Notes under the pieces: generated by a model | Told to the model about the DNA's origin: nothing | Databases searched by the model: none | What the model saw: only the letters and a program-made list of their open reading frames with translations | Assembly (NCBI RefSeq): GCF_024137025.1 | Contig: NZ_JAMYJR010000021.1 | Location: 186,001 to 250,000, forward strand | DNA length: 64,000 nt | Source: Paractinoplanes aksuensis | GTDB taxonomy: Bacteria; Actinomycetota; Actinomycetes; Mycobacteriales; Micromonosporaceae | Direction of reading: 5' to 3' | Shown: one piece after another, positions 1-7,695 of the stretch | How positions within the stretch are numbered: the stretch's first letter is position 1 | Layout of the letters: each line of letters begins with the position of its first letter | Translations under genes and position numbers: made by a program

Positions 1-344
1 GGGGCGGCGGCGGGGTGGTTGGACGGGTAGCGGGAGCCGAGGAGCGCGGCGGCCGCCGCGAAGCCCAGGGCGCCACCGGCCACGGCCGGCAGGATGGTGA
101 TCGAGTCACCGTCGCTGAGCTTGGCGTCGAGCGCGCCCAGGAAGCGGACGTCCTCGTCATTGACGTAGATGTTGACGAAGCGGTGCAGGCCGCCCTCGGG
201 CGTGATCAGCCGGCCCTTGAGGCCGTTGTGCTTGGCGTCCAGATCGTCGATCAGCGCGGTCAGCGTGTCGCCGGCGCCCTCGACGATCTTGGCGCCGCCG
301 GTGTAGCTGCGCAGGATGGTCGGAACGCGAACTTCGATAGCCAT
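1..344 (-). CDS. cysO: CysO-like MoaD/ThiS sulfur-carrier protein, partial, with an extension past Gly-Gly
   Basis: Ubiquitin-fold sulfur carrier. In mycobacteria the CysO thiocarboxylate supplies sulfur to CysM for cysteine synthesis, and Mec then releases the cysteine. The start MAIEVRVPTILRSYTGG, the HRFVNIYVNDEDVRF strand and TILPAVAGG (residues 83-91) are the family hallmarks. The ATG at 344 has GGAG 13 bases upstream. Mec lies 129 bases upstream in the same direction, the mycobacterial gene order, so cysM is expected just outside the window. Odd feature: CysO normally ends at Gly-Gly, but here the frame stays open for at least 23 more residues (Ala-rich, then YPSNHPAAAP) to the window edge. 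The tail would have to be removed to expose the Gly-Gly, or the protein is a fusion. Confidence 0.85.
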   Translation of the reverse strand, partial: MAIEVRVPTILRSYTGGAKIVEGAGDTLTALIDDLDAKHNGLKGRLITPEGGLHRFVNIYVNDEDVRFLGALDAKLSDGDSITILPAVAGGALGFAAAAALLGSRYPSNHPAAA

Positions 345-473
345 GGCTGTGAATGCTCCAAAAGGAAGGTCGAACTGAGGGCAGGGGACGTCTGCGGAGT
401 CGCCTTCAGCGACACTCGTAAACGACCGACACCGGGCTCTGCCCGAACATGTACGACTGCACAGCGCTAGCCA

Positions 474-947
474 TCACGCGTCTACCGTCGCATCCACGAT
501 GTTGATCTCTTCCTCGGTCACCACGCCGTCCACTATGCGGAACGATCGAATCTCTTCCGAGTCGCTCTCGCGGGTGGAAACCAGCACGTAGTGAGCGCCG
601 GGCTCGCCGGCGAACGAGATGTCGGTGCGCGAGGGGTAGGCCTCGGTGGCCGTGTGCGAGTGGTAGATGACCACGGGCTCTTCGTCGTTGTCGTCCATCT
701 CGCGCCAGACGCGCAGCTGTTCCATGGAGTCGAACTCGTAGAACGTCATCGACCGGGCGGCGTTGTCCATCGGGATGAGCCGGGTCGGCAGGTCGCTGCC
801 GATCGGACCGGCGACCACGCCACAGGCCTCGTCGGGGTGATCCCGGCGGGCGTGGGCGACGATCGCGTCGACGATCGCGCTGTCGATGGTCAGCACGTCG
901 TTCACATTACCGTGAGAATTGGGCGAGCCCGGCGTGGCGACGCTCAC
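474..947 (-). CDS. mec: Mec-like JAMM (M67) metallopeptidase
   Basis: Zinc isopeptidase-type enzyme that in M. tuberculosis cleaves the CysO-cysteine adduct to free cysteine. The JAMM motif is complete: Glu in DEACGVV (about residue 41), His-Ser-His in YHSHTATEAYPSRTD (about 96-98) and the downstream Ser and Asp. At 157 residues it is the usual length for a stand-alone bacterial JAMM domain. The GTG start at 947 overlaps the stop of the DUF2017 gene (GTGA), so the two are translationally coupled, and cysO follows. The order clpS, DUF2017, mec, cysO is the mycobacterial one. The first 15 or so residues are poorly conserved-looking, so a slightly later start is possible. Confidence 0.88.
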   Translation of the reverse strand: MSVATPGSPNSHGNVNDVLTIDSAIVDAIVAHARRDHPDEACGVVAGPIGSDLPTRLIPMDNAARSMTFYEFDSMEQLRVWREMDDNDEEPVVIYHSHTATEAYPSRTDISFAGEPGAHYVLVSTRESDSEEIRSFRIVDGVVTEEEINIVDATVDA

Positions 948-1444
948 TCGATCTCCGGCAGGGCGTTGAGCAGCGACTCCTGCAGATAGCCCAGGTACGC
1001 GTACACGCTGAGCTGGAAGACCCGGCTGGAACCGGGGTCGTGCAGCACGGCGTCGTCGAGCTCGGCCCCCAGGTCGGTGTCGGCCCCGATGTCGAGCCGG
1101 GTGCCCATCGCCAGCCGGGCGTCGTTGATCGCCCGCAGCCAGGCCTCGGCCGCCTCACCGTCGAGGCGCACCTCACCCTCGCCCTCGTCGGGCAGCGCGG
1201 CCAGGATCGCCCCGGCCTGGTCGATCTTGCCCGTCTTGAGCTCGCCCTCGGTGTAGAGGCGGAACTCCTCGGAGTCGTCCGGACGGTCCGGATAGATGTC
1301 GGGGAAGAGCCGGCTGACGACCGGATCGGTGTGATCCATGCCGTCGGTCAGCAGGCCGACCACCTCACCGGCGACCTTGCGCAGCACGCGCACCTCGTCG
1401 ACCGCGAACGTGGCCACGCACGTGCTGCCGTTGCGTCGGAACAT
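944..1444 (-). CDS. DUF2017 family protein
   Basis: A 166-residue acidic, mostly helical protein of the actinobacterial DUF2017 family, whose members sit directly between clpS and mec. Recognisable segments are the N-terminal MFRRNG, the VVSRLFPDIYPDRPDDSEEF stretch and a helical C-terminus (YAYLGYLQESLLNALPEIE). The function is unknown; the position suggests a link to ClpS/Clp proteolysis or to the sulfur-carrier pathway, but nothing in the sequence proves either. The ATG at 1444 is preceded by GGGAGAGG, a good Shine-Dalgarno sequence. Its stop overlaps the mec start by four bases. Confidence 0.8.
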   Translation of the reverse strand: MFRRNGSTCVATFAVDEVRVLRKVAGEVVGLLTDGMDHTDPVVSRLFPDIYPDRPDDSEEFRLYTEGELKTGKIDQAGAILAALPDEGEGEVRLDGEAAEAWLRAINDARLAMGTRLDIGADTDLGAELDDAVLHDPGSSRVFQLSVYAYLGYLQESLLNALPEIE

Positions 1445-1463
1445 CTGCCCTCTCCCGCGGTGT

Positions 1464-1763
1464 TCAGTCCCGGTCCACCGTCGCCCAGAGACCGTATCCG
1501 TGCAGTTGGTTGGCGTCCATCTCCATGCGCTCGCGCGCGCCGGAGCTGACCACCGCCCTGCCTTTGTTGTGCACGTCGAGCATCAGCGCCTCCGCCTTCT
1601 CCTTGGAGAAGCCGAAGATCTTCTGAAACACCCAGGTCACGTACGACATCAGGTTGACCGGATCGTCCCAGACGATCGTCACCCACGGCCGATCGTCCGC
1701 GGGTGCCTCTTCGATTTCGGGGCTCTCGAGGGGAGCGACCTGTGGCAGCGCCATGCCCACCAT
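1464..1763 (-). CDS. clpS: ATP-dependent Clp protease adaptor ClpS
   Basis: Adaptor that delivers N-degron substrates to ClpC/ClpA-ClpP. The core is clear: WVTIVWDDPVNLMSYVTWVF, GFSKEKAEALMLDVHNKG (including the substrate-pocket Asp-Asp-Pro-Val-Asn and His) and a C-terminal strand HGYGLWATV. With the start at 1763 (MVGMALPQ, GGTGG five bases upstream) it is 99 residues, normal for actinobacterial ClpS. A longer frame to 1868 exists but would run across the start of the divergent pncB, so it is not preferred; ATG 1754 is another candidate. It heads the clpS-DUF2017-mec-cysO block. Confidence 0.9.
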   Translation of the reverse strand: MVGMALPQVAPLESPEIEEAPADDRPWVTIVWDDPVNLMSYVTWVFQKIFGFSKEKAEALMLDVHNKGRAVVSSGARERMEMDANQLHGYGLWATVDRD

Positions 1764-1847
1764 GTTGCCACCGGTTTTGCCGCACCGGTGAACCGGAACA
1801 CCGAACCGCAGGTCAGGACGCGGTTCGTAAGGGGCCGCCGGGCGCAA

Positions 1848-1853
1848 TAGGGT
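1848..1853 (+). promoter_or_regulatory. -10 element of a probable leaderless pncB promoter
   Basis: TAGGGT fits the actinobacterial TANNNT -10 consensus and ends seven bases before the GTG at 1861, the spacing expected when transcription starts at the start codon. No clear -35 element is seen. Confidence 0.5.
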
Positions 1854-1860
1854 GGGTTCC

Positions 1861-3147
1861 GTGAACACCTACGCCCCCGCGCTGATGACCGATCAGTACG
1901 AGCTGACGATGATCAGCGCCGCCCTGCAGGACGGCACGGCCGACCGGCAGTGCGTGTTCGAGGTCTTCGCCCGGCGCCTGCCCGGCGGCCGGCGCTACGG
2001 CGTGGTGGCCGGGCCGGGCCGGCTGGTCGAGCTGATCCGCGAGTTCCGGTTCGGCGCGGCCGAGATCGACTTCCTGCGCGGGGCCGGCATCGTCGACGAG
2101 ACCACCGCCCGCTGGCTGGCCGGCTACCGCTTCACCGGCGACATCGACGGGTACGCCGAGGGCGAGCTCTTCTTCCCGGGCTCGCCGATCCTGACCGTGA
2201 GCGGCACCTTCGCCGAGTGTGTGCTGCTCGAGACGCTGATCCTCTCGGTGCTCAACCACGACTCGGCGATCGCCTCGGCCGCGGCCCGCATGGTCACCGC
2301 GGCGCGCGGACGGCCGATCATCGAGATGGGCTCCCGGCGTACGCACGAGGATTCGGCCATCGCCGCCGCCCGGGCCGCCTATCTGGCCGGGTTCGCCTCG
2401 ACCTCCAACCTGGCCGCGGGCGCGCGCTACGGCATACCGACCACCGGCACCTCGGCCCACGCGTTCACGCTGCTGCACGACGACGAGCCGGCCGCGTTCG
2501 CGTCGCAGGTGGCCGCGCTCGGCAAGAACACCACCCTGCTGGTCGACACGTACGACATCGGCCAGGGCATCCGCAACGCGATCGCGGTCGCCGGCCCCGA
2601 CCTGCGGGCCGTCCGGATCGACTCGGGCGACCTGTCGGTGCTGGCCCAGCACTCGCGCGAACTGCTCGACTCGCTCGGCGCGACCGAGACCAAGATCGTC
2701 GTTTCGGGTGACATGGACGAGTACGCGATCTCGTCGCTCGCGGCCGAGCCGGTCGACATGTACGGCGCCGGCACCGCGGTCGTCACCGGCTCGGGCGCGC
2801 CCACCGCCGGTCTCGTCTACAAGCTGGTCGAGGTCGAGGGACGCCCCGTCGTCAAGCGCTCCGAGAACAAGGCCACCGTCGGCGGGCGCAAGACGGCCGT
2901 ACGCCGTCACAAGCCCACCGGCACGGCCACCGAAGAGATCATCGTGTCCCAGGGCGTGCCCGACCACGCCGCCAACGACCGGCTGCTCCAGCGCTCGTTC
3001 GTGGCCGCCGGCGAGGTCGTGGCGATGCCCACCCTGCAAGAGTCGCGCGAGCACCTGCGCCAGGGCCTGATCTCGATACCGTGGGAGGGTCTCAAGCTCT
3101 CGGCCGGCGACCCGGCCATCCCCGTGACCATCGTCCCGACCAGCTAG
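1861..3147 (+). CDS. pncB: Nicotinate phosphoribosyltransferase
   Basis: Converts nicotinate and PRPP to nicotinate mononucleotide in the Preiss-Handler NAD salvage route. Family motifs are complete: MTDQYELTM at the N-terminus, the FEVFARRLPGGRRYGVVAG segment, MGSRRTHEDSA (about residues 158-168), STSNLAAGARYGIPTTGTSAH and VRIDSGDLSVLAQ. Length 428 residues is normal. GTG 1861 is chosen because a TAGGGT -10 element lies seven bases upstream; GTG 1852, three codons earlier, overlaps that element. The next gene, pncA, starts ten bases after the stop, so the two form an NAD salvage operon that makes and then uses nicotinate. Confidence 0.95.
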   Translation: MNTYAPALMTDQYELTMISAALQDGTADRQCVFEVFARRLPGGRRYGVVAGPGRLVELIREFRFGAAEIDFLRGAGIVDETTARWLAGYRFTGDIDGYAEGELFFPGSPILTVSGTFAECVLLETLILSVLNHDSAIASAAARMVTAARGRPIIEMGSRRTHEDSAIAAARAAYLAGFASTSNLAAGARYGIPTTGTSAHAFTLLHDDEPAAFASQVAALGKNTTLLVDTYDIGQGIRNAIAVAGPDLRAVRIDSGDLSVLAQHSRELLDSLGATETKIVVSGDMDEYAISSLAAEPVDMYGAGTAVVTGSGAPTAGLVYKLVEVEGRPVVKRSENKATVGGRKTAVRRHKPTGTATEEIIVSQGVPDHAANDRLLQRSFVAAGEVVAMPTLQESREHLRQGLISIPWEGLKLSAGDPAIPVTIVPTS

Positions 3148-3157
3148 GGGTTGTCCC

Positions 3158-3736
3158 GTGACACGAGCGCTGATCATCGTCGACGTCCAGAACGACTTCT
3201 GTGAGGGCGGCTCGCTGGCCGTCACCGGGGGCGCCGCCGTCGCCGCGGGCATCTCACTGGTGCTGAGCAAGGCCGGCGACCGGTGGGACCACGTGGTCGC
3301 CACCAAGGACTGGCACATCGACCCGGGCGCCCACTTCAGCGACCACCCGGACTACCTCGACAGCTGGCCCCCGCACTGCGTGGTCGGCTCGGACGGTGCC
3401 GCCTTCCACCCCGAACTCGACACCGACCGCGTCGAGGCGATCTTCCGCAAGGGTGAGTACCAGGCCGCCTACTCCGGTTTCGAGGGCAAGACCGAGGCCG
3501 GCGAGAGCCTGGCCGCGTGGCTGCGCGAGCGCGATGTGACGGAAGTCGAAGTGGTGGGCATCGCCACCGACCATTGCGTACGGGCCACCGCGCTCGACGC
3601 GAAGGCCGAGGGCTTCGCCACGACCGTGTTGCTGGAGCTCACGGCCGGTGTCGCGGCCGGCACGACGGCCGCCGCGCTGGAGCAGCTGCAGGCCGCGTCG
3701 GTCGAGACCACGGGCGAGCCGGTCGTCTCGTCCTAG
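3158..3736 (+). CDS. pncA: Nicotinamidase
   Basis: Hydrolyses nicotinamide to nicotinate and ammonia, feeding PncB. The catalytic triad is present as Asp9 (VDVQNDF), Lys98 (FRKGEY) and Cys140 (ATDHCVRAT). The metal site is Asp51, His53, His59 and His73, spaced as in M. tuberculosis PncA. The 192 residues are the usual length. The GTG at 3158 lies ten bases after pncB. The stop codon sits inside the left arm of a perfect inverted repeat (3733-3825), so the transcript ends in a large hairpin. The enzyme would also be the activator of pyrazinamide-type prodrugs in this host. Confidence 0.95.
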   Translation: MTRALIIVDVQNDFCEGGSLAVTGGAAVAAGISLVLSKAGDRWDHVVATKDWHIDPGAHFSDHPDYLDSWPPHCVVGSDGAAFHPELDTDRVEAIFRKGEYQAAYSGFEGKTEAGESLAAWLRERDVTEVEVVGIATDHCVRATALDAKAEGFATTVLLELTAGVAAGTTAAALEQLQAASVETTGEPVVSS

Positions 3737-3825
3737 GGCGTATCTGGCGGATCACGCGGGGCTGCGGCGTGGCCCAGCCCGCGCCTGACGCCTCGCTCCC
3801 ACGTGATCCGCCAGATACGCCCTAG
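3733..3825. repeat. Perfect 24-base inverted repeat flanked by CTAG
   Basis: Arms 3733-3756 (begins CTAGGGCGTATCTGG) and 3802-3825 (ends CCAGATACGCCCTAG) are perfect reverse complements separated by 45 bases. The left arm contains the pncA stop codon. It may act as a terminator, but the length and the CTAG ends also suggest a dispersed, MITE- or REP-like element. No T-run follows. Confidence 0.85.
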
Positions 3826-3898
3826 TTTCTGCGTGATCAAGTAGTTGGTTTTTTGTCGTACCGCCGGGGCAGGATGAGCCCCGGAGGTCAGGAACCAC

Positions 3899-5410
3899 AT
3901 GCTTCTCAAGCCTTACCGCGACACCCTCGCCCTGCCCGGCATCAGATCGCTGCTGGCCGTGGCGACGCTGGCGCGCATTCCGATCGCGGCCGGCGCCGTC
4001 GTGCTCACCCTGCACGTGGTCACCGACCTCGGCCGGGGCTACGGCGCGGCCGGTCTGATCGGCGCGGCGTTCACCATCGGCGGCTCGGTCGGCGCGCCCG
4101 TGATGGGCCGCCTGATCGACCGGCGGGGCCTCCGGCCGGTCCTGGTCCTCACCACCGTGGCCGAGGTGATCTTCTGGTCGGCCGCGCAGGCCGTGCCGTA
4201 CTGGGCGCTGCTGGTCATGGCCCTGCTCGGCGGGTTCCTGGCCCTGCCCGCGTTCTCGGTGGCCCGTCAGTCGATCAGTGCGATCACGCCCGAGGCCCAG
4301 CGCCTGCCCGCGTTCGCACTCGACTCGATCTCGACCGAGCTGTCGTTCATGGCCGGCCCCGCCCTGGGCGTGCTGGTCGCCACCACGGCCGGCGGGCGCT
4401 GGGCGATGCTGATGCTGGCGGCCGGCATCCTGCTCTCCGGACTCGGTCTGTGGCTGCTCAACCCGCCGGTGCGGGCCGCGCACGAGGCCCCCATCTCGGC
4501 CGGCGAGCGGGTGCCGCGGCGCGATTGGCTCACCCCGCGATTCGTCGCCCTGCTGGCCGTCACGATGGCCGCCACCCTGGTCCTGTCCGGCACCGACGTC
4601 GCCCTGGTGGCCGTCCTGCGCGGCAACGACGAGCTGGGCTGGGCCGGCCCGGTGATGACCATGTGGGCGTTCTACTCGCTGCTGGGCGGCTTCGCGTACG
4701 GCACGATCCGCCGCCCGCTGCCGCCGGTGGTCCTGCTCGTCCCGCTGGCTGTGGCCACGATGCTGGTCGGCCTGGGCCACGCCCACTGGTGGCTGATCGC
4801 CCTGCTGCTGATCCCGGCCGGCGCCCTGTGCGCCCCGCTCATCACGGCCACAGCCGACGCGATCAGCCGCATGATCCCGGCCGGCGCCCGCGGCGAGGCC
4901 ATGGGCCTGCACAACTCGTCGCTGACGGTCGGCGTCGCCCTGGGCGGCCCGATCGCCGGCTTCGCCGCCGACCACTACTCCCCGCCCTGGGGATTCGTCG
5001 CCGTGGGCGGCGCGGGCGTCCTGATCGCGCTGATCGTCCTCCCGACCGAGCTGCGCCGCCGCCGCTCAGCGGCCACCCCGCCCCACAGCGACAAACCGCT
5101 CCTCGACGCTCCGGGGGGCACCACCCGCGACGGCGAACCGGCCCTCGACCGGCCGAGCGGCATCGTCCGCCAGCGCAACGGCGAACCAGCCCTCGAGCGG
5201 CCGAGCAGCGTCATCAACGGCGAACCCATCGCCGAGGAACCGACCGTCGGCGAGCCGGCTCTCCCCGGCGCAGCCATTGCGGCCTACGCCACCGCCGACC
5301 TGACCCACGCCGAGGCCGTCGCCGCCGACCGCTCAGCAGCCGACGCGCATTCCTCCCCCACCGATCCGACCCCGCACGACGACCCCCTACGCACCAGCCG
5401 CCGCCCCTGA
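3899..5410 (+). CDS. MFS transporter with repetitive cytoplasmic tail
   Basis: About twelve hydrophobic segments in residues 10-390 and the loop motif GRLIDRRGLRP between segments 2 and 3 mark a major facilitator superfamily permease. The pattern resembles sugar or drug exporters (GPALGVLVA, GEAMGLHNSSLTVGVALGGPIAG), but the substrate cannot be told. GGAGGTCAGG lies just upstream of the ATG at 3899. The last 115 or so residues are a hydrophilic tail with repeated GEPAL and LDRPS/LERPS units, unusual for the family and probably disordered. The gene stands alone; nothing near it suggests the substrate. Confidence 0.85.
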   Translation: MLLKPYRDTLALPGIRSLLAVATLARIPIAAGAVVLTLHVVTDLGRGYGAAGLIGAAFTIGGSVGAPVMGRLIDRRGLRPVLVLTTVAEVIFWSAAQAVPYWALLVMALLGGFLALPAFSVARQSISAITPEAQRLPAFALDSISTELSFMAGPALGVLVATTAGGRWAMLMLAAGILLSGLGLWLLNPPVRAAHEAPISAGERVPRRDWLTPRFVALLAVTMAATLVLSGTDVALVAVLRGNDELGWAGPVMTMWAFYSLLGGFAYGTIRRPLPPVVLLVPLAVATMLVGLGHAHWWLIALLLIPAGALCAPLITATADAISRMIPAGARGEAMGLHNSSLTVGVALGGPIAGFAADHYSPPWGFVAVGGAGVLIALIVLPTELRRRRSAATPPHSDKPLLDAPGGTTRDGEPALDRPSGIVRQRNGEPALERPSSVINGEPIAEEPTVGEPALPGAAIAAYATADLTHAEAVAADRSAADAHSSPTDPTPHDDPLRTSRRP

Positions 5411-6009
5411 CCGCCGCCGACCGGACGAACCGTTGCGCCGGAGCGCCGCGCTCAGGCCGGACGAATCGATGCGCCGGAGCACGGCCGTTCCCGCTTGACC
5501 AGCCACTCCCGCGTAGGCCAGCCGGTACCGCTTGGGGGGCCAGACGGGCCGTTCCGCCAGAGCTACCCGGTCACTGACGCTGAGAGGCGGACCGTCGGTT
5601 CTGGCCAGGGGCCCCTAGCTTGGTCCGGACCGCCACTGCAGTCTGCGGGCCACTCCCCCGGCCGCGCCGGTCGTGCCGGTCGTGCCGGGTGCGCCGGTCG
5701 TGCCGGGTGCGCCGGGCAGCGCGGGCAGCGCGGGCAGCGCGGGCAGCGCGGGCAGCGCGGGCAGCGCGGGCAGCGCTGGGAGCGCTGGGAGCGCTAGGTC
5801 ATTCTCTGCCGGAGGAACGGGCTGGCCGCTGCCGTTTGAGCCACGACCCGCTGCCGCAGGGGCAACTCGACCGCTCCGGCATGGCGGCCCGGCCGCTACG
5901 ACTGGAAGGCGAGAGCAGCCGTTTCTGCTGGGTGGCAGGCCTGGGGTGGTTCTGAGACGGGGTGGGCCAGATCACCGTTGGCAGGCGGGGCGGCGACTTG
6001 TACGTTCGT
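5411..6009. other. Gene-free region with low-complexity repeats
   Basis: Six hundred bases between the MFS gene and the SMR operator. No convincing coding frame: the open frames here encode only repetitive Gly-Ser-Ala or Arg-rich peptides with no start signal. Contains the tandem repeats listed at 5664-5795. Otherwise nothing recognised. Confidence 0.6.
5664..5795. repeat. Tandem 9-base repeat array
   Basis: Seven perfect copies of GGGCAGCGC occupy 5714-5776 and are followed by two TGGGAGCGC variants. Upstream, an 18-base unit made of GGTCGTGCC and GGGTGCGCC is repeated twice. The unit length is a multiple of three, and one frame reads Gly-Ser-Ala repeats, but no gene structure supports translation. 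Likely slippage-prone DNA. Confidence 0.8.
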
Positions 6010-6010
6010 A

Positions 6011-6028
6011 CTTGTACAGCCGTACAAG
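6011..6028. promoter_or_regulatory. Probable TetR operator before the SMR-tetR operon
   Basis: CTTGTAC and GTACAAG are perfect inverted arms around a four-base spacer, 17 bases before the GTG of the SMR gene. Placement in the promoter of an operon whose second gene is a TetR regulator suggests autorepression. Confidence 0.6.
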
Positions 6029-6045
6029 AACGAGAGAAGGTCGTC

Positions 6046-6366
6046 GTGCCCTACGTGTTTCTGCTGATCGCCATCACGGCGGAGGTTGCGGCGACCAGTC
6101 TGCTCAAGTCGACCGAGGGCTTCTCGCGGCTCTGGCCGACGGTCGCCTGCCTGACCGGCTACGTGATCTCGTTCGCGGCGCTCGCTGTCTGCGTGAAAGA
6201 CCTGCCGGTGGGTGTGGTCTATGCGCTCTGGTCCGCGCTCGGCACCGCCGCGATCGTCGCCATCGGCGCGGTCTTTCTCGGCGAGCCGCTCAACACCGCT
6301 AAGGTCGTCGGCGTCAGCCTCATCATCGCCGGAGTAGTGACCGTGAACCTGGGCGGTGCCCATTGA
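6046..6366 (+). CDS. Small multidrug resistance (SMR/EmrE-family) exporter
   Basis: A 106-residue protein with four membrane helices, starting VPYVFLLIAITAEVAATSLLK; the Glu in helix 1 (ITAEVAATSLLK) is the proton/substrate-coupling residue of the family. Later helices carry GVVYALWSALGTAAI and the GVSLIIAGVVTVNL end, all typical of SMR drug/proton antiporters that act as dimers and expel lipophilic cations or guanidinium. GTG 6046 is chosen because AGAAGG lies five bases upstream; earlier in-frame starts lie in the operator. It overlaps the downstream tetR gene by four bases, so the exporter and its probable repressor are made from one message. Confidence 0.92.
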   Translation: MPYVFLLIAITAEVAATSLLKSTEGFSRLWPTVACLTGYVISFAALAVCVKDLPVGVVYALWSALGTAAIVAIGAVFLGEPLNTAKVVGVSLIIAGVVTVNLGGAH

Positions 6367-7289
6367 GCAACCCCTCAACGCCGGACCCGGCCACAGTCAC
6401 CAAGAGTGGCCGCAGGCGTAGTGACCGTGGGTCGACCGGTGGCCCTGGCACACCAGGCTTTGAGACTTCGGCCCAGCCCGCCGAGGCCCCCACGGCGGAA
6501 CAGCGGCAGACCAAGGTTCCCGCCGTGCTGCGTCAGTCCGCCGAGGCTCCCCCGGTGGGACAGCAGCCCGCTACGGTTCCCCCGGTGGAACAGCAGCCCG
6601 CTACGGTTCCCCCAGTTGAACAGCAACCCGCTACGGCTCCCGCCGCGGGGCGGCAGCCGGCCAGGACTCCCGCGGTGGAGCGGCGGCGTGCCACAGCTCC
6701 CGCGGGGCAGCGGCAAACGGCCGGGGCTCCCGCGGTGGAGCGGCGCCGACCTCAGCGAGCCCGTGATCCCGAGGCGCGGCGTCGGGCCCTGGCTGCGGCG
6801 GCCCTCGAGGTCATCTCGGAAGTAGGGATCAGCCGCACCACCCACCGGGCCGTGGCGGCGCGCGCCGGCCTGCCGCTTGGTGCGACGACCTACTACTTCC
6901 CCACGCTCGACGACCTGATCGCGGCGGGGCTGCGGCTGTCGGCGGCCGATCTTCAGTCTGACTTCGAGGTGTGGGCCGAACGCCTCCGCGAGGCCGCTGA
7001 CATCCCCGCTGCCGTGGCCGAGCTGATCGTCGAGTACCTAACCGACCGTCAGCGCGCTCAGATGGAGTGTGAGCTCTACGTAACTGCCGGCCGTGACCCC
7101 GCCCTGCGGCCGCTGGCGATGGCCTGGCTGACCGGCATGCGCGACCTGCTCGAACCCCACGTCGGCACCGCCGCCGCCCACGACGTGGTCACCTTCTTCG
7201 ACGGCGTGACCCTGCGGGCCCTGATCACCGGCCAAGAGGTCGACCCGCAGACCCTGACCAGCACAATCCGCCGCCTCACAGCGCCGTAG
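6363..7289 (+). CDS. TetR-family regulator with long repeat-rich N-terminal extension
   Basis: The DNA-binding domain lies at about residues 135-185 (ALEVISEVGISRTTHRAVAA followed by RAGLPLGATTYYF), followed by a ligand-binding helical domain. The first 130 residues are unlike any normal TetR protein: a Pro/Gln/Ala-rich stretch with repeats of the type PPVEQQPAT, encoded by 30-base tandem DNA repeats around 6541-6750. The frame starts at a TTG that overlaps the SMR stop. Translation coupled to the exporter and the upstream palindrome suggest it represses its own operon. The true start could be internal, but no better ribosome site was seen before the HTH. Confidence 0.85.
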   Translation: MSNPSTPDPATVTKSGRRRSDRGSTGGPGTPGFETSAQPAEAPTAEQRQTKVPAVLRQSAEAPPVGQQPATVPPVEQQPATVPPVEQQPATAPAAGRQPARTPAVERRRATAPAGQRQTAGAPAVERRRPQRARDPEARRRALAAAALEVISEVGISRTTHRAVAARAGLPLGATTYYFPTLDDLIAAGLRLSAADLQSDFEVWAERLREAADIPAAVAELIVEYLTDRQRAQMECELYVTAGRDPALRPLAMAWLTGMRDLLEPHVGTAAAHDVVTFFDGVTLRALITGQEVDPQTLTSTIRRLTAP

Positions 7290-7651
7290 CTCAAGCACGC
7301 GCGACCCGACGACGCAGAAGGATGAAACCGCGGCTCGGATACGAGCGACCCCGACAAGGACGAGCCTCGTCACGAGCGACTCGGCGATATCCAGGTAGCG
7401 GACAGCTTGGGCCGGGCCGGCGACCCGGGCCGGTCGGACGCGAAAGACTCTGAACCACGTGCAGCCCGCAGCCACGTCGCCGGCCAGGCGGGCGCGGTGA
7501 GGTCCTGCTCATCGCGATGGGCTCGCGGCCCGAGGACGAGGGGCCGGACCGACACGCAGCCACGCCGACCGGCCAGGTGGGACGGGGCGAAGGCGTGCTG
7601 CGCCGAATTACGGCAGCGTGGTCAGTTCTGGGCTGGTGGCGAGCGAGGAAA
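7290..7651. other. Gene-free region
   Basis: About 360 bases between tetR and the ctaD terminator. Open frames here are short, Arg-rich and without start signals. Nothing recognised. Confidence 0.5.
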
Positions 7652-7689
7652 CAGCAACGGCCCGCTCTTGGGAGAGCGGGCCGTTGCTG
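7652..7689 (-). terminator. Strong hairpin terminator after ctaD
   Basis: Sixteen-base perfect stem (CAGCAACGGCCCGCTC at 7652-7667 with 7674-7689) and a six-base loop, ending six bases past the ctaD stop. It could also stop transcription coming from tetR. No T-run. Confidence 0.8.
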
Positions 7690-7695
7690 GTGTCG

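Noticed and set aside
5673..6302. Open frame reading as a collagen-like Gly-Ser-Ala repeat protein
   Set aside because: Arises from the 9-base DNA repeat, has no start signal and runs into the SMR operator and gene in another frame.
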